A DNA stretch of 64,000 bases, taken from assembly GCF_000003195.3 (NCBI RefSeq), contig NC_012873.2, positions 9,633,894 through 9,697,893 on the forward strand. Reading direction: 5' to 3'. The position numbers and the translations under genes were made by a program. This document shows positions 11,554 to 22,063 of this stretch, piece by piece. Within the stretch, counting starts at the first letter, position 1, and each line of letters opens with the position of its first letter. The DNA comes from Sorghum bicolor. Its lineage: Eukaryota > Streptophyta > Magnoliopsida > Poales > Poaceae. A model generated the notes under the pieces. That model made no database searches. It was not told the origin of the DNA and worked only from the letters and a program-made list of their open reading frames with translations.

Positions 11554-12137
11554 ATGCACTTAGCGCTTGCTGGGTGAAGCGAAGCTCATTTTGGTTCTAG
11601 AAGTGAAGTGGAAACCCATCAGTCGTCAGCATTCACCTGTTCATTTTTTTTACCCCTCATTGGAAGAGGAGAGAACTAATAGAAGGCGAGCTTGCTGTCT
11701 AAGTGTCTATGCTTATTGTTTCAGCGTGAGACAGAAAGGAGCTGCCGTCCAGGACTCCAGGTTCCGGCACTTTTTAAAGACTAAGGGGTAAGATGGTCAA
11801 TTCACATGGTCATACGATGGCACAAGGGTAAGTGCAAAAGAATTGAATTAAAAATGGGGAACGGGGAACAAAATCGAAGTGGCTATTGCTGGCAAATGAG
11901 AGGAACCCAATGTTTAAATTGACAAAACGGCAAAATTCTGACCTGCTACTGATTTCGCTGCACTGCACTGCACCAAAGCTAACCTAGCTTCAGTCTTTCT
12001 TTTCATGGAAAAAGTTCATTCTACCTTCATTTAGAGTCTTATGGATTTTTTTATATATTTTTGGACATTTTTTAGAATTTAATATATTGTTTTGAAACAT
12101 TTATAAGATATTTTAGTGTGCTCTATCGTAATATATA
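11554..12137. other. Intergenic DNA, nothing recognised
   Basis: No supported gene. Short frames around 11,567-11,790 show no family resemblance. Confidence 0.4.
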
Positions 12138-12385
12138 CTCCTTCCGTACTCATAAAAAAAGTCATTTTGGACAAGGTTTGAGTCAAGCATTGAGAATATA
12201 CATAATGAATAACTTTTAAGTTGTTGAGTTTGAAATGTGAAAATCATATGAATAGATTTTGTCTTGAGAAATACTTTCATAAAAATATACATATACCACT
12301 TTCTGATATTTCTATAAAACAATAAGTCAAAGCTAGATTTGGAGATCATGTCCTGTCCTAAACGACTTCCTTTGTAAATAGGAAG
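12138..12385. mobile_element. Stowaway-like MITE
   Basis: The left end CTCCTTCCGTACTCAT and the right end (reverse complement CTTCCTATTTACAAAG, continuing into AAGTCGTTTAGGACA against AAGTCATTTTGGACA) are inverted. The copy is flanked by TA on both sides (12,136-12,137 and 12,386-12,387), the Tc1/mariner duplication. Confidence 0.75.
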
Positions 12386-12815
12386 TATATTTAGGATTTT
12401 TTCATGTTTTTAGAAACTTAGAGGCATTTTCTATGGTTTGAAAATCTTACCAAGCATTTGTTGGATTCTTTAGCTAAAAAGGACAAAACCATCTTCAAAA
12501 CCACCTCAAACCATGATAGGAAGGTAGTTTGAATAATTTTAATATTTTGAAAATATTGCCGAGATAGTTCATAAATGTAAAATGGACTTTTTCCTCTTTC
12601 CATTAGTTTCACCCTTCCAGTCCCGGGCTGGGCTCACACTTGACTGTGGAAGGAGCAGGCCGGGCTGGCCCCTTTTTCGAGAGACAGAAAGAGGCAGAGG
12701 AATCCAAACAGTGGGCCAGATCCAGCCGAGTCCAAATAAGCAGGCCCATTTAGCCAGCCTTCTCTTTTCTTTCTTTCTTGCCAAGATTTCATTCACCATT
12801 TTCTAAAAGAAAAAA
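12386..12815. other. Intergenic DNA, nothing recognised
   Basis: A moderately GC-rich piece (12,600-12,760) has frames open on both strands but no recognisable protein. Confidence 0.4.
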
Positions 12816-13029
12816 GTCTACTTACCCCCTGAAGTATTGACCTGTGTCTAGGCCCTCAACTACAAAACCAGGTAACCTACACTCTAAAATTTGGAAAAAG
12901 GGCAACGAACCCCCTGGGGCGGTTTGGGAGGGCGGTTTTGGTGACGTGGCAGCCAGCGTGTCAGCGGTATGACACGGTGGCGTAGGCGATGCCGTCCAGA
13001 GGTGGCTAGCAGGCAGCTGGTACTTGAGC

Positions 13030-13447
13030 GACGGAGATGAGCGAGTCGAGGGCGTCCTAGGGCAGCTGGTACTTGAGCGACGGCCTGGGCGCCCCCGACG
13101 CGAAGAGCGCGGGCGCAGCCTTGGCGCGAGCGCGGCGACGAGGGCGGCGAAGGAGGCCGCGGCGTGCGGGAAGGACACAGTGCGGGTCACCCTGCCGACG
13201 TAGCGCAGCTGGCGGTCCCCTGAGCGGGGCAGGATGCGGCCGTCGAAGCTGCACATGAGGCGCACCTGCGGGCCCCCGTGCGCCGCCTACGCTTGCGCGG
13301 GTGGAGCGACCGGGGTGGTGCGGGCGTCGGGGGCAGAGGCGGCGGGTGGTGGTGGTGGTGGTTGCCGCCGTTGCCGTTGGCGACCCCGGCGCGCGGGGTA
13401 GAGGACGCTGAGGAGGAGTCTGGGTGGTGCGAGGACGATGACGTCAT
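13030..13447 (-). pseudogene. Captured PB1-domain protein fragment, frameshifted
   Basis: A minus-strand ATG at 13,447 begins a Ser/His/Pro-rich leader (TSSSSHHPDSSSASSTPRAG, then a His/Pro run). It is followed in a different frame by VRLMCSFDGRILPR and QLRYVGRVTR (about 13,265-13,190), the start of a plant PB1 domain. A further frame change gives PALFASG and SLKYQLP, then a stop, then DALDSLISV (about 13,060-13,030). The domain is thus spread over three frames and cannot give one protein. The fragment ends beside a short direct duplication (GCAGCTGGTACTTGAGCGAC at 13,014 and 13,062). PB1 domains mediate protein-protein interaction; here only a remnant remains. Confidence 0.65.
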
Positions 13448-13451
13448 AGGA

Positions 13452-13622
13452 CTAGTGCAGCGACGCGCCGAGGCGGGACAGGTCCGCGCACGCTGCGAAC
13501 ACGCGGTTGTCCGAGAACTTCTCCACCGCGCAGGTCCCGGCGCCGACCGCGTGGGCTGGAGTGGCCGCCGCCGCCGCCAGCGTGGCGAAGAGGACGGCGA
13601 TGAGGAGCCACGGGATGGACAT
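13452..13622 (-). pseudogene. Captured DOMON/AIR12-type protein fragment
   Basis: On the minus strand an ATG at 13,622 opens 56 codons: a hydrophobic signal-peptide-like start (SIPWLLIAVLFATLAAAAA), then CAVEKFSDNRVFAACADL and LGASLH. This Cys..SNRVFxxCxDLPxLGASLHWxY pattern is what I know from the N-terminus of plant auxin-responsive DOMON-domain (AIR12/cytochrome b561-DOMON) proteins. At the expected Trp codon after LGASLH the sequence reads TAG (13,452-13,454), so the frame is broken, and the rest of the gene is absent. It abuts the PB1 fragment directly and lies wholly within the Pack-MULE. Confidence 0.6.
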
Positions 13623-14088
13623 GGCCGCGGCTACGCGGGGTGGGGGTTCTTGCGTGCTCCAAGGAAGGGGAATCTACACAGAGAGGGATGGAGAGAAGGT
13701 TGCGGATTTTGGGTTCCGGAGTAGCGGAGTTGAGCTCGTCGGATGCTGCAGTGAAGAGAAACAGGGGAGGATGCGGAGTATTTGAGGGGTTGCCTGACAT
13801 GTGGGCCCACCTGCTAGCCACCTCTGGACGGCATCGCCCGCGCCACCATGTCATACTGCTGACACGCTGGCTGCCACGTCACCAAAACCGCCCTCCAAAC
13901 CGCCTCAGGGGTTCGTTGCCCTGTTTTCCAAATTTTAGAGTATAGGTTACCTGGTTTTGTAGTTGGGGGTCTAGGTTAGACACAAGTCAATACTTAGGGG
14001 GGTAACGGTTGCACTCGTTCCGGATGCCGTTCCGGACGGAGGCGGAGGAGGTTTTGCACCTAGGCCCTTATAGTTTTCTTATTTGATG

Positions 14089-14285
14089 TGTACATAAGAT
14101 TTTGCATTGGGAACCCTGAAAATTTTTTTATTTTGTTTTCCTCTTCATCCGGAACAAAGGCGGACGGAGGGGGAGGCAGACAGATTTTTGGGGACAGACT
14201 GAAATTTTGGTGATTAAGTATTAGGGAAAGAATATAGATATAGATATAGATATAGATATAGATATAGATATAGATATAGATATAA
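14089..14285 (+). repeat. Direct repeat copy A with ATATAG microsatellite tail
   Basis: The segment starts GATTTTGCATTGGGAACCCT, continues through TTTTCCTCTTCATCCGG and GACAGACTGAAATTTT, and ends in about nine copies of ATATAG (14,229-14,284). A diverged second copy lies at 14,893-15,080. A sequence ending in a short tandem tail suggests a retroposon end, but the class is not established. Confidence 0.45.
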
Positions 14286-14289
14286 TATA

Positions 14290-14446
14290 CATAAAAAAGA
14301 GGCTAGGCCAGTTCAACAAAATTGGGCAGGTTCAAGCCTGGCCCAAATAAGCCCATGCAGCCCATCATAGTCCCAGATTGCACGATCAGGACGAAGACCT
14401 ACCCGACGGCGCCGGCAGTGCTCACAGCCACGCAGGAGCAGGATGC

Positions 14447-14482
<36 letters not shown>

Positions 14483-14885
14483 GACCCCAGCTTGGTACCC
14501 CGCGTCCGGCCTCCAGCATCCCCACCCGACGCCGACGACCACCTCTCAGTGATTCGTCCTCTGCGCGTTGGCCCTGGTTGCTGCCCGCGTCTAGTAGGGG
14601 GGCGTCGCCCGGCGCGCCCTGCAGCAGCTCCTGACAGCCGGCGCCGCCAGCACCCGCAGCCTCGCGCCCTCGCCACCACCCGCTGCTACAGCGCGTGCGC
14701 GCCCAGAAGGGGCCGGCGGCCGTCCGCCGGCGCACCCAGCCGGGTGCAGAGACGAGCAGGTATGGCGCACGGGGCAGACCAGAGGCGAACCCAGCACCAG
14801 CAGGTATTCCAGGTTTTGATTTTTACTTTCTCCACGTGATTGCCTGGGCGGACAGAAACATCGTGGATTACTGAAATTATTTTGG
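14290..14885 (+). other. GC-rich segment between direct repeats
   Basis: This holds a compound dinucleotide repeat, (CT)n then (CA)n at 14,447-14,482, followed by a GC-rich stretch with frames open on both strands. It contains donor-like AGCAG/GTATGG (about 14,758) and CAGCAG/GTATTCC (about 14,802). No protein family is recognised; it may be a gene remnant. Confidence 0.3.
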
Positions 14886-14892
14886 CAATTTA

Positions 14893-15080
14893 TTATTAGG
14901 GTATAGAATAGGAGATTTTGCATGGGGAACCCTAGAAAAGATTCTATTCTCTTTTTCCTCTCCGCAACCGATTGAAGTGGATGGCATTGGGCGACGAAAG
15001 GCTGACAGGGCGAGCGGACAGAAAAAGGCAGACTGAAATTTTCCCTCTCTATATAGAGGTATAGCTATATATATAGATTT
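14893..15080 (+). repeat. Direct repeat copy B with ATAG-rich tail
   Basis: This is a diverged copy of 14,089-14,285: TTTTGCATGGGGAACCCT, TTTTTCCTCTCCGCAACCG, GGCAGACTGAAATTTT, then an ATAG/TATA-rich tail (15,040-15,078). The tail provides the nearest TATA-like sequence upstream of the carrier gene start at 15,268. Confidence 0.4.
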
Positions 15081-15267
15081 ATCCCCGTAATTTGTCCCCG
15101 TGACACCTCATCTCTTGCTTCTCGAGATGCATTACCGAAGTTTTTTTTTTCAAGTGCGTCTGATTGATTTGGCGTCTCTTTCCACGTCAGATTGATCTTG
15201 ATCGAGGCGGAAAACAAATCCGTCTCTTCCCACCAAGCCACCAACCGGCAACCGCCGCCATCGAGTG

Positions 15268-17796
15268 ATGGCCGCCGCGCCGCCCGACGAGCGAAAGCAG
15301 GAGAGGCCGCTGACGCCTGCGACGTCGGCGGCGAGCGTGGCGGCGGACTTCGCCATGGGCGGTGCGGCTGCCGTGGTGGCCAAGACGGGGGCCGCGCCGG
15401 TCGAGCGCGTGAAGCTGCTGCTCCAGAACCAGTCAGAGATGCTGCGCCGGGGCACCCTCACGCGCCCCTACAAGGGCATCGCCGACGCCTTCGCCCGCGT
15501 CCTCCATGAGGAGGGCGCCGCCGCGCTCTGGCGCGGCAACCAGGCCAACGTCATCCGCTACTTCCCCACCCAGGTCCGTCTCTGTTTTTGTTCCTTTTCC
15601 TTGGTACACATACTAGTAGTAGATACCATTGCTTGATGCGCCTCCATTGCATATTTGCATTGCCTTCTCTTACTGCCAAGCTGCTTATGAATTTGACACC
15701 GACTAATCGAATGCTCTACTCACAAAATTAATTAGCAATCAATGCTGTGCATGGATTATTGGTTCCTGAGTGCAGAAATTACAGAGCTAGAAATCCAGAA
15801 ATCTTTTTCCTTCGGGAACTCAGACTTCCTGAACCCACATGTTTGTTACGGCCTCCAATCCATTGTTCACAATTCCTTTCCATCGCAGAAAAGAGAAAAA
15901 CAACCATTCTAAAGGTGTTGACTGGACAGTATCCTCCATCCTGTCGTCGCAAAGAATCCTGTGTGCATTTTGCTAACACAGTTTTTTGAAACTAATACTA
16001 CTAGGAAACAGAAATGCTTGGTAAGGCCTGGTTTAGATCCAAAAGGTTTTGGATTTTGACACTGTAGCACTTCCTTTTGTATTTAGCAATTATTGTCCAA
16101 CCATGGACTAACTAGGCTCAAAAGATTCGTCTCGCAAAATACTGGCAAAGTGTACAATTAGTTATTTTTTTTATCTATATTTAATGCTCCATGCATGTGC
16201 CACAAGATTCGATGTGATGGGGAATTCTTGAAAAGTTTTTGGATTTTGGGGTGAACTAAACAGGCCTTAATATGACCGCTTATGGGTACAAGGAGTGCTT
16301 TCTCTATAAATACAATTCAGTGATTCACATCTGCACTGCACTTTTATATAGTGAATCTTCATAAATGAAAATACCAGGCCTGTTTAAGGAGAGTGTGGGG
16401 GTGTGTTTGTAAGGGCTCTTTTCCTTTATTTCTTTCTCAATTCTTAATATAATGATACACAGCTCTTGTGTGTGTTCAGAAAAAAAAGTATGCCAAGTTT
16501 TAAGTCATACTTAGTTTTAGTGATGACATAAAAAAGACCAGGCTCAACATTTGCATCTATAGGTTTTTATGCATTTTACTACATAGGCTTATAATTTCTG
16601 TGAAAAGAGCAATCCTCCAACCTTATGCAGGTCATGTGGTTGAACTATATGGCAGCTATCTTTACAGCCAATTATCTGAGCTGTGTTATCGGACAGTTAA
16701 ATGAGCATGTGCTGCTGTTCCCTATAGTTTGTCTAACTGTGCTTAATGTTGCATTATCTATGTGTGTCGCACCCTGGAGGCGGTGGTGATATAGTTCTTT
16801 GTGTCCCGTGAGTGGCCATTCATATTTATACTTTGTCAAAAAATTTGAGCTTGTCACTTATTATGTGTTTTGCACATAGAGTTGAGTGTGAGGTAGGGCA
16901 AGCTAAACTCTGTATTAGGTGTGAACTGAGGCCTCTTCTAAAGATGCTGAGGCCAGAAAATGAATATGTTTTTCCCTTCATGACAAAAAAGCACCTAAAT
17001 GAAACTTCCATTGTGCAGGCTTTTAACTTTGCATCCAGGGGCTACTTCAAAAGCTTCTTTGGCTATGACAGGGAGAAAGACGGACAGTGGAAGTGGTTAG
17101 CTGGAAATGTAGCCTCTGGAAGTGCTGCAGGAGCTACAACATCGTTGCTGCTATACCATCTAGATTATGCGAGGACAAGGCTAGCTACTGATGCAATTGA
17201 ATCACGGGGAACCAAACGCCAGTACAGGGGGTTGCTGGATGTTTACAAGAAGACACTTGCAACTGATGGCATGTCTGGACTATATCGAGGTTTCAGTGTG
17301 TCTATTATGGGAATCACCTTGTACCGTGGTCTATATTTTGGTATCTATGATAGCATGAAGCCTCTAGTTCTAGTAGGCCCATTGGAGGTACTGACAGTCT
17401 CATGAAGTTGTATGACTATCACAGGAGTTTCCTGCTAAGTTCTATATGTCACCCTTAACTTCTGTTTTTGTTGCTATTCAGGGGAACTTCTTCGCCAGTT
17501 TTGCCTTGGGTTGGGCAATAACTACATTCTCTGGGGCATGTGCCTATCCATTTGACACGGTCCGTCGTAGAATGATGTTGACTTCAGGACAACCATTTAA
17601 ATACAAGAACGGTTTCCATGCAGTAAAACTGATAGTTTCAAACGAAGGGTTCTTCACATTATTCAGAGGTGTTGGTGCAAATATTCTTTCAGGGCTGGCG
17701 GGAGCTGGAGTTCTTTCTGGGTATGATCAACTCCAACAGTTGGCAAGCCGGCATGGTCACAATTTTGAGCGCAAGATGAAAGGGGCATTGAAATGA
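15268..17796 (+). CDS. ER-ANT1: ER-type adenine nucleotide transporter (ADP/ATP carrier family)
   Basis: Three exons (15,268-15,573; 17,019-17,387; 17,482-17,796), all joined between codons with GT..AG borders, give 329 residues. The product has the threefold mitochondrial-carrier repeat: PVERVK (residues 44-49), HLDYARTR (149-156) and [12 protein letters not shown] (247-258), the last being the nucleotide-carrier signature. Mitochondrial plant carriers have a long N-terminal extension and RRRMMM. This protein has a short leader before ADFAMGG and reads [11 protein letters not shown], as I recall for Arabidopsis ER-ANT1, an ATP/ADP exchanger of the ER linked to photorespiration. I chose the ATG at 15,268 because the codon before it is GTG. 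Intron 1 (1.4 kb) holds a MITE and a LINE tail. A broken tandem copy follows at 18.2 kb. A mitochondrial carrier is the alternative but less likely. Confidence 0.85.
16025..16266. mobile_element. Tourist-like MITE in intron 1 of the carrier gene
   Basis: The ends GGCCTGGTTTAGATCC and GTGAACTAAACAGGCC are inverted, flanked by TAA/TTA. The usual family core is present. The copy is absent from the equivalent intron position in the tandem pseudocopy, so it likely arrived after the duplication. Confidence 0.85.
16375..16484 (+). mobile_element. LINE 3'-end fragment with poly(A)
   Basis: The sequence GGGCTCTTTTCCTTTATTTC..CTTAATATAATGATACAC, then GTGTTCAGAAAAAAAA, matches the style of grass L1-type LINE 3' ends (compare the tail at about 23,760-23,804). 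It is a severely 5'-truncated insertion in intron 1 of the carrier gene. Confidence 0.55.
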
Positions 17797-18230
17797 TGTG
17801 CACATGGATATGAATATATTCAGCTCCTTGGTTGAAGTCATCATTCAAATGCGGTGCACAAGCAAGAACCCCTGAGCCTGAAGAAGTTCACAAAAATTAT
17901 TGGGGAAAGACAAAGGAAAAGTTTTCCTGGAGATGAATCTCACAAGGAAGGAGATGGAGTCATTGCAACAAAAGATAGCTCTTGTAAACAGAGAGTGCTG
18001 AATATTATATTTAATGTGTAGATCTAATCCTTCAAGTATGAATACATGTACATGTTGGTGTTTCTTCGATCATTTGGGTCCAATAGTATCCTATCAATGT
18101 GAAATGTAAATCCAAATCCTTCAGTAGGTCATGACCAAACTATTTTTCTAAGGAAAAAGAGATGGATCTCTTGACTCTTGAGGAAGGTTCTTCAGTTCCA
18201 GATTTGGATTTCCGCTAACATCATGAGCGT
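17797..18230 (+). other. 3' UTR and downstream flank of the carrier gene
   Basis: Non-coding sequence follows the TGA at 17,794. The stretch around 18,010-18,120 (ACATGTTGGTGTTTCTTCG..CCTATCAATGTGAAAT) reappears in diverged form at 19,604-19,675, marking the 3' part of the tandem duplication. Confidence 0.55.
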
Positions 18231-18239
18231 GTCATGTAC

Positions 18240-19700
18240 AAATGCACATGACATTTTTGCAGGGGCGTCAGATCTTTTTCCAAAGAGACAGGATTCAAGT
18301 GGATTTCGCATCCAATAATCTGTCCATCACTGAAAAGAGGAGTAAAGGAGCCTCTAATCCCCATCTGTCTCCGATTCTGATCATTGCCGGGGAGCTGAGT
18401 AATTTCCACCGCACTGGCAGCACTGAACAACTGAAAGGAAGGGAGGCTGATGAGCCGTGTGAGCTCACTGTCAAGTCTGGTGATGGACTTCTCCATGGGA
18501 GGTGCGGTCACCATGGTGGCCAAGATGGGGGCCATGCCAGCAGAATGTGTCAAGCTGCTGCTCCTGAAGACGAGAACTAGGATAAGATATTGTGGCTGGT
18601 GACCTTCACCTACTCATACAATGGCATCACGACACATTCACCCACATCCTCCGCAAGGAGGGTGCACCTTCAACCAGGCCAGTGTCATCCGCTACTTCCC
18701 ACCCAGGTACGGTCTCCTTCCTTTTCCCTGTGTAGACTGTAGAGTCATTGCTTGGTTCGCCTTGATGCATTGTCTTCTCTTCCTGCCAACCTCCTTATGA
18801 ATTTGATGTCAAGTGTTAATTGAATGCTCTGCTCATAAAATTAACTAGCAATCGATACTATGCATAGATATTGCAGCACCAGAATGTTTCCTTCAAGAAC
18901 TTCTACTTCCTGCACCGACATGCTTGTTATGGCCCGATTTCTCACAATTCCATTATATCACAGAAAAGAAAAACAATGTCACAACTCTTCAAGTATTGTC
19001 TGGCTGGTTCCTCCATCCTCTAATTTCCATGAATGCTATGTGCATCCTGAAAGCAAAATTCTTAAAACTAATACTTGGAATTTGGAAATCGCAATAGCTT
19101 GGGATGGTAATCTGACTGGTCATGTACTCACGTGTTTATGGAGTGGTCCTCTTTATATAGTTATATATACACAATACACTTCATATCTGCATTGCACTAC
19201 AATATAGTGAATCTTCATAGATGAAACTAAACTATGCCAAGTTTTTAAGGCATACTTATTTTTATTGATGACATAAGAAAGACCAGACTTTGGATCATAT
19301 GTTTTTATGCACCTTACTTGAAAGGCATCAAATTTCTGTGAAAAGAACAATCCTCCAACTTATGCAGGTTATGCAGTTGTACTATATGGCAGCTATCTTT
19401 ATTAGACAATTGTTCTAGCTGTGTTATCGGACACAATTAAATATATATGTGCTTCTGTTTCCTGCAGTCCTGTAACTCTACTCAATGTCAGCATTATCAA
19501 ACATGGACCTTGAAACATGTATACACAGTCAACTCTTTGAGTGATGCATGAATTTTTTTTTTTTTGTGAGAAAGATTCAAGATCTGATTCATGAAACGTG
19601 ACTACATGTTGATGCTAATGTTGGTGTCTCTTTGGTCATTGGGGCAACTGTACCCTATCAATGTGAAATTTAAATTATAGTTAAGAGAAAAAGGTGGGAT
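18240..19700 (+). pseudogene. Decayed tandem copy of the carrier gene lacking exons 2 and 3
   Basis: At 18,480-18,716 a diverged exon 1 is recognisable: GATGGACTTCTCCATGGGAGG, then GTGGCCAAGATGGGGGCC, GTGTCAAGCTGCTGCTCC, and GTCATCCGCTACTTCCCACC followed by a donor-like GGTACGG. It carries an early stop, a deletion in the middle and lost codons. Sequence after the donor (18,740-19,470) parallels intron 1 of the intact gene, including the 3' part with ACTATATGGCAGCTATCTTTA. Exon 2 and exon 3 sequence does not follow. Instead, from about 19,604, the copy matches the 3' flank of the intact gene. It cannot encode a carrier. Confidence 0.8.
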
Positions 19701-19712
19701 GTCAATAGTACA

Positions 19713-20684
19713 CTTGGAATTTCTTTGTTGAATCGTATTCTTCCCTCTCTGCAGTGAATTAGATCCAATAAGTACTTGTATATTATCTTGATTTGGTGGG
19801 AATGCAGTTGGCCGCTCATGACATAAGAGGTGTGTGTGCAATTGAAGATTGTTAGCTGATTCCTCATGAGTCACGGTGATCAGCATAAGAGAGCCTTAAA
19901 ATTTATATTCAATATTGTTAATTGTTACATCCCTCTTTCATAGTCCTCAATCAGCAGCATTGCTCCGCACCAGCTACACCTAAGATTTAACTGCTTGACC
20001 AGAGTACACGGTTACCACAACATCATGCATATGTACAAACAAATTTGTGTTGATTGTTGTCCCACAGCGGTTTTGTTATATGGTCTGAAAAGTCTTCTTT
20101 GTAGGACAATCTTTTTCACTCAACACACCTCTTAGTGTTTGTTTCCTATGCATTTTGATAGTAATGGATCTTTTAATAGCATGTATCATATGTTCCTGCT
20201 TGGAATTTCTTTGTTGAATCGTATTCTTCCCTCTCTGCAGTGAATTAGATCCAATAAGTACTTGTATATTATCTTGATTTGGTGGGAATGCAGTTGGCCG
20301 CTCATGACATAAGAGGTGTGTGTGCAATTGAAGATTGTTAGCTGATTCCTCATGAGTCACGGCGATCAGCATAAGAGAGCCTTAAAATTTATATTCAATA
20401 TTGTTAATTGTTACATCCCTCTTTCATAGTCCTCAATCAGCAGCATTGCTCCGCACCAGCTACACCTAAGATTTAACTGCTTGACCAGAGTACACGGTTA
20501 CCACAACATCATGCATATGTACAAACAAATTTATGTTGATTGTTGTCCCACAGCGGTTTTGTTATATGGTCTGAAAAGTCTTCTTTGTAGGACAATCTTT
20601 TTCACTCAACACACCTCTTAGTGTTTGTTTCCTATGCATTTTGATAGTAATGGATCTTTTAATAGCATGTATCATATGTTCCTG
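19713..20684 (+). repeat. Recent 486-bp tandem duplication
   Basis: Copy 1 (19,713-20,198) and copy 2 (20,199-20,684) both begin CTTGGAATTTCTTTGTTG and are read as nearly identical. I see only a few substitutions (for example CACGGTGATC against CACGGCGATC, and AATTTGTG against AATTTATG). The unit is non-coding. The low divergence implies a very recent duplication compared with the older pseudogene just upstream. Confidence 0.95.
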
Positions 20685-22054
20685 CTTCATGTCATGTTCT
20701 TTGCAGAACAATGCCTGTCACTTTTATACCTCTTAAATGTTTCTTTCCTTATGCTTTTTATCGATAATGGATATTACAGTAACATTTAAGGTTTCCCCTG
20801 CAGTGAGGAGTTAAATACATGTAAGCTTCCCAACTACTTCTGGCCTGAATCATGACAAATGTACCTGAATGTTGCTTCTAGGTGGTACACAGGCACCGGG
20901 TAAATCAAACTTTCAATGGTGAATTGTTGCTTGTCTTGTTTTGACAATACACTTTCCCTTTAGACAAAAATATATTTACTATAGTGCGCCACCATTGTTT
21001 TTTGGCTAGCTCTCTCCCCCCCCCACCCCCCCCCCCACCCCCTCTCCCGCTGGTGTCCTTAGTTGTGAGCTTTCATATAATTTTAGAGATGATACATATA
21101 ACCTTGTGTGTTGCTTATAAGGTTGTAATCGTATCAATGGCAAGGAACTCCTGTCGTTATTTCATTCTGCAATCATTACTTGTATGCCTGTTACTTCATA
21201 CTCTTGTTACTGTTGCTGTCCTGATGGTTCAGTACCAGTACTGTTAATTGCTTCATATGACGGTGAAACAAAATTAAGATGCATTCAAAGAGTTTAGTGC
21301 TTGGGCCTTGGGAGGATATTTATTGTGCTCATTAGCCATTATTGTAAGTGAACCATCACATGTGCATGCATATTATTTGTGTATTGGTTCATTGTTAGAT
21401 CAAAAACAGAAACGAGGGGGATTTTTTTTTCCTTTTGTTTTTTATTTATGGTGGTGGTGCTGCTGCTGCTGCTGCTTGGAGGTAACTGTGGCTGAGCCTT
21501 TTGGAACCTAAATTGATACATATGGTAGTCACTTATTTAAGCTTAGCTAATCTACAATCGATTTCTCTTCAATTAATCTTTTATTACACTTAACAATCTA
21601 TGTGGTACCTATGTTCAGAGTTTTTTTTTTAAAAAAAGAAGCATCAGGCCTTATGATTTGTTTGAAATAAAGTTGGCTCAAGCCCAACAGATAAATTCAA
21701 CAAAGATTTGAGCTCTAAATGACTATACATCAAACTATATGTTCTGTTGCAACACCAGGACATGCTTGTTATTAGTAATACTTAAGGTATTTTTTAGAAT
21801 ATATGTTTCTCTTAAAATTATTAGGTGTGTAATTGGGCTAGTATTTTTAGTTCTCACATTTGTGCGTATTTCTCATTTATAGATATAAAATTTAGAAAAC
21901 ATAACATTTTTTATCTACTCCCAGTGTCCTATGAGTGCATTATGACTTCTAAAATTTATAATAAAATATAAAATATTCTATGTGATGCTTATGTTCAGAT
22001 TTAATGTTTTAATGTTAGGTGTGTTTTCTCTTTCTTTTTTTGACTGATGCTTCC
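20685..22054. other. Intergenic DNA with simple repeats
   Basis: No gene is supported. It contains a C-homopolymer-rich tract (21,016-21,042) and a short (TGC)n run (21,459-21,476). Confidence 0.45.
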
Positions 22055-22063
22055 TTTTTTAAG

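Larger units (their letters stand above)
12816..14012. mobile_element. Pack-MULE carrying two gene fragments
   Basis: Long terminal inverted repeats of about 190 bp bound this element. The left arm (12,816-13,020) and the reverse complement of the right arm (13,800-14,012) share ACTACAAAACCAGGTAACCT, then CTCTAAAATTTGG, the GGCGGTTTTGGTGACGTGGC block and CCGTCCAGAGGTGGCTAGCA. The TIR style (TTACCCCC..AGTATTGAC) is a common grass MULE type and is shared in part with the element at 22,064. Between the arms lie minus-strand fragments of two unrelated host genes (13,030-13,447 and 13,452-13,622), the defining feature of a Pack-MULE. I could not match a 9-bp target duplication, because the right terminus diverges after GGGGGGTAAC. 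Confidence 0.75.

Noticed and set aside
13187..13854. Functional Pro/His/Arg-rich proteins on either strand
   Set aside because: They are off-frame readings of captured, frameshifted gene fragments within a Pack-MULE.
16812..17405. Independent carrier-like gene starting at 16,812
   Set aside because: The upstream part is intron 1 read through in frame. A proper acceptor at 17,018 joins exon 2 to exon 1 of the same gene.
18242..18580. Novel 112-codon protein gene
   Set aside because: The frame overlaps the decayed exon 1 of the duplicated carrier in the wrong phase.
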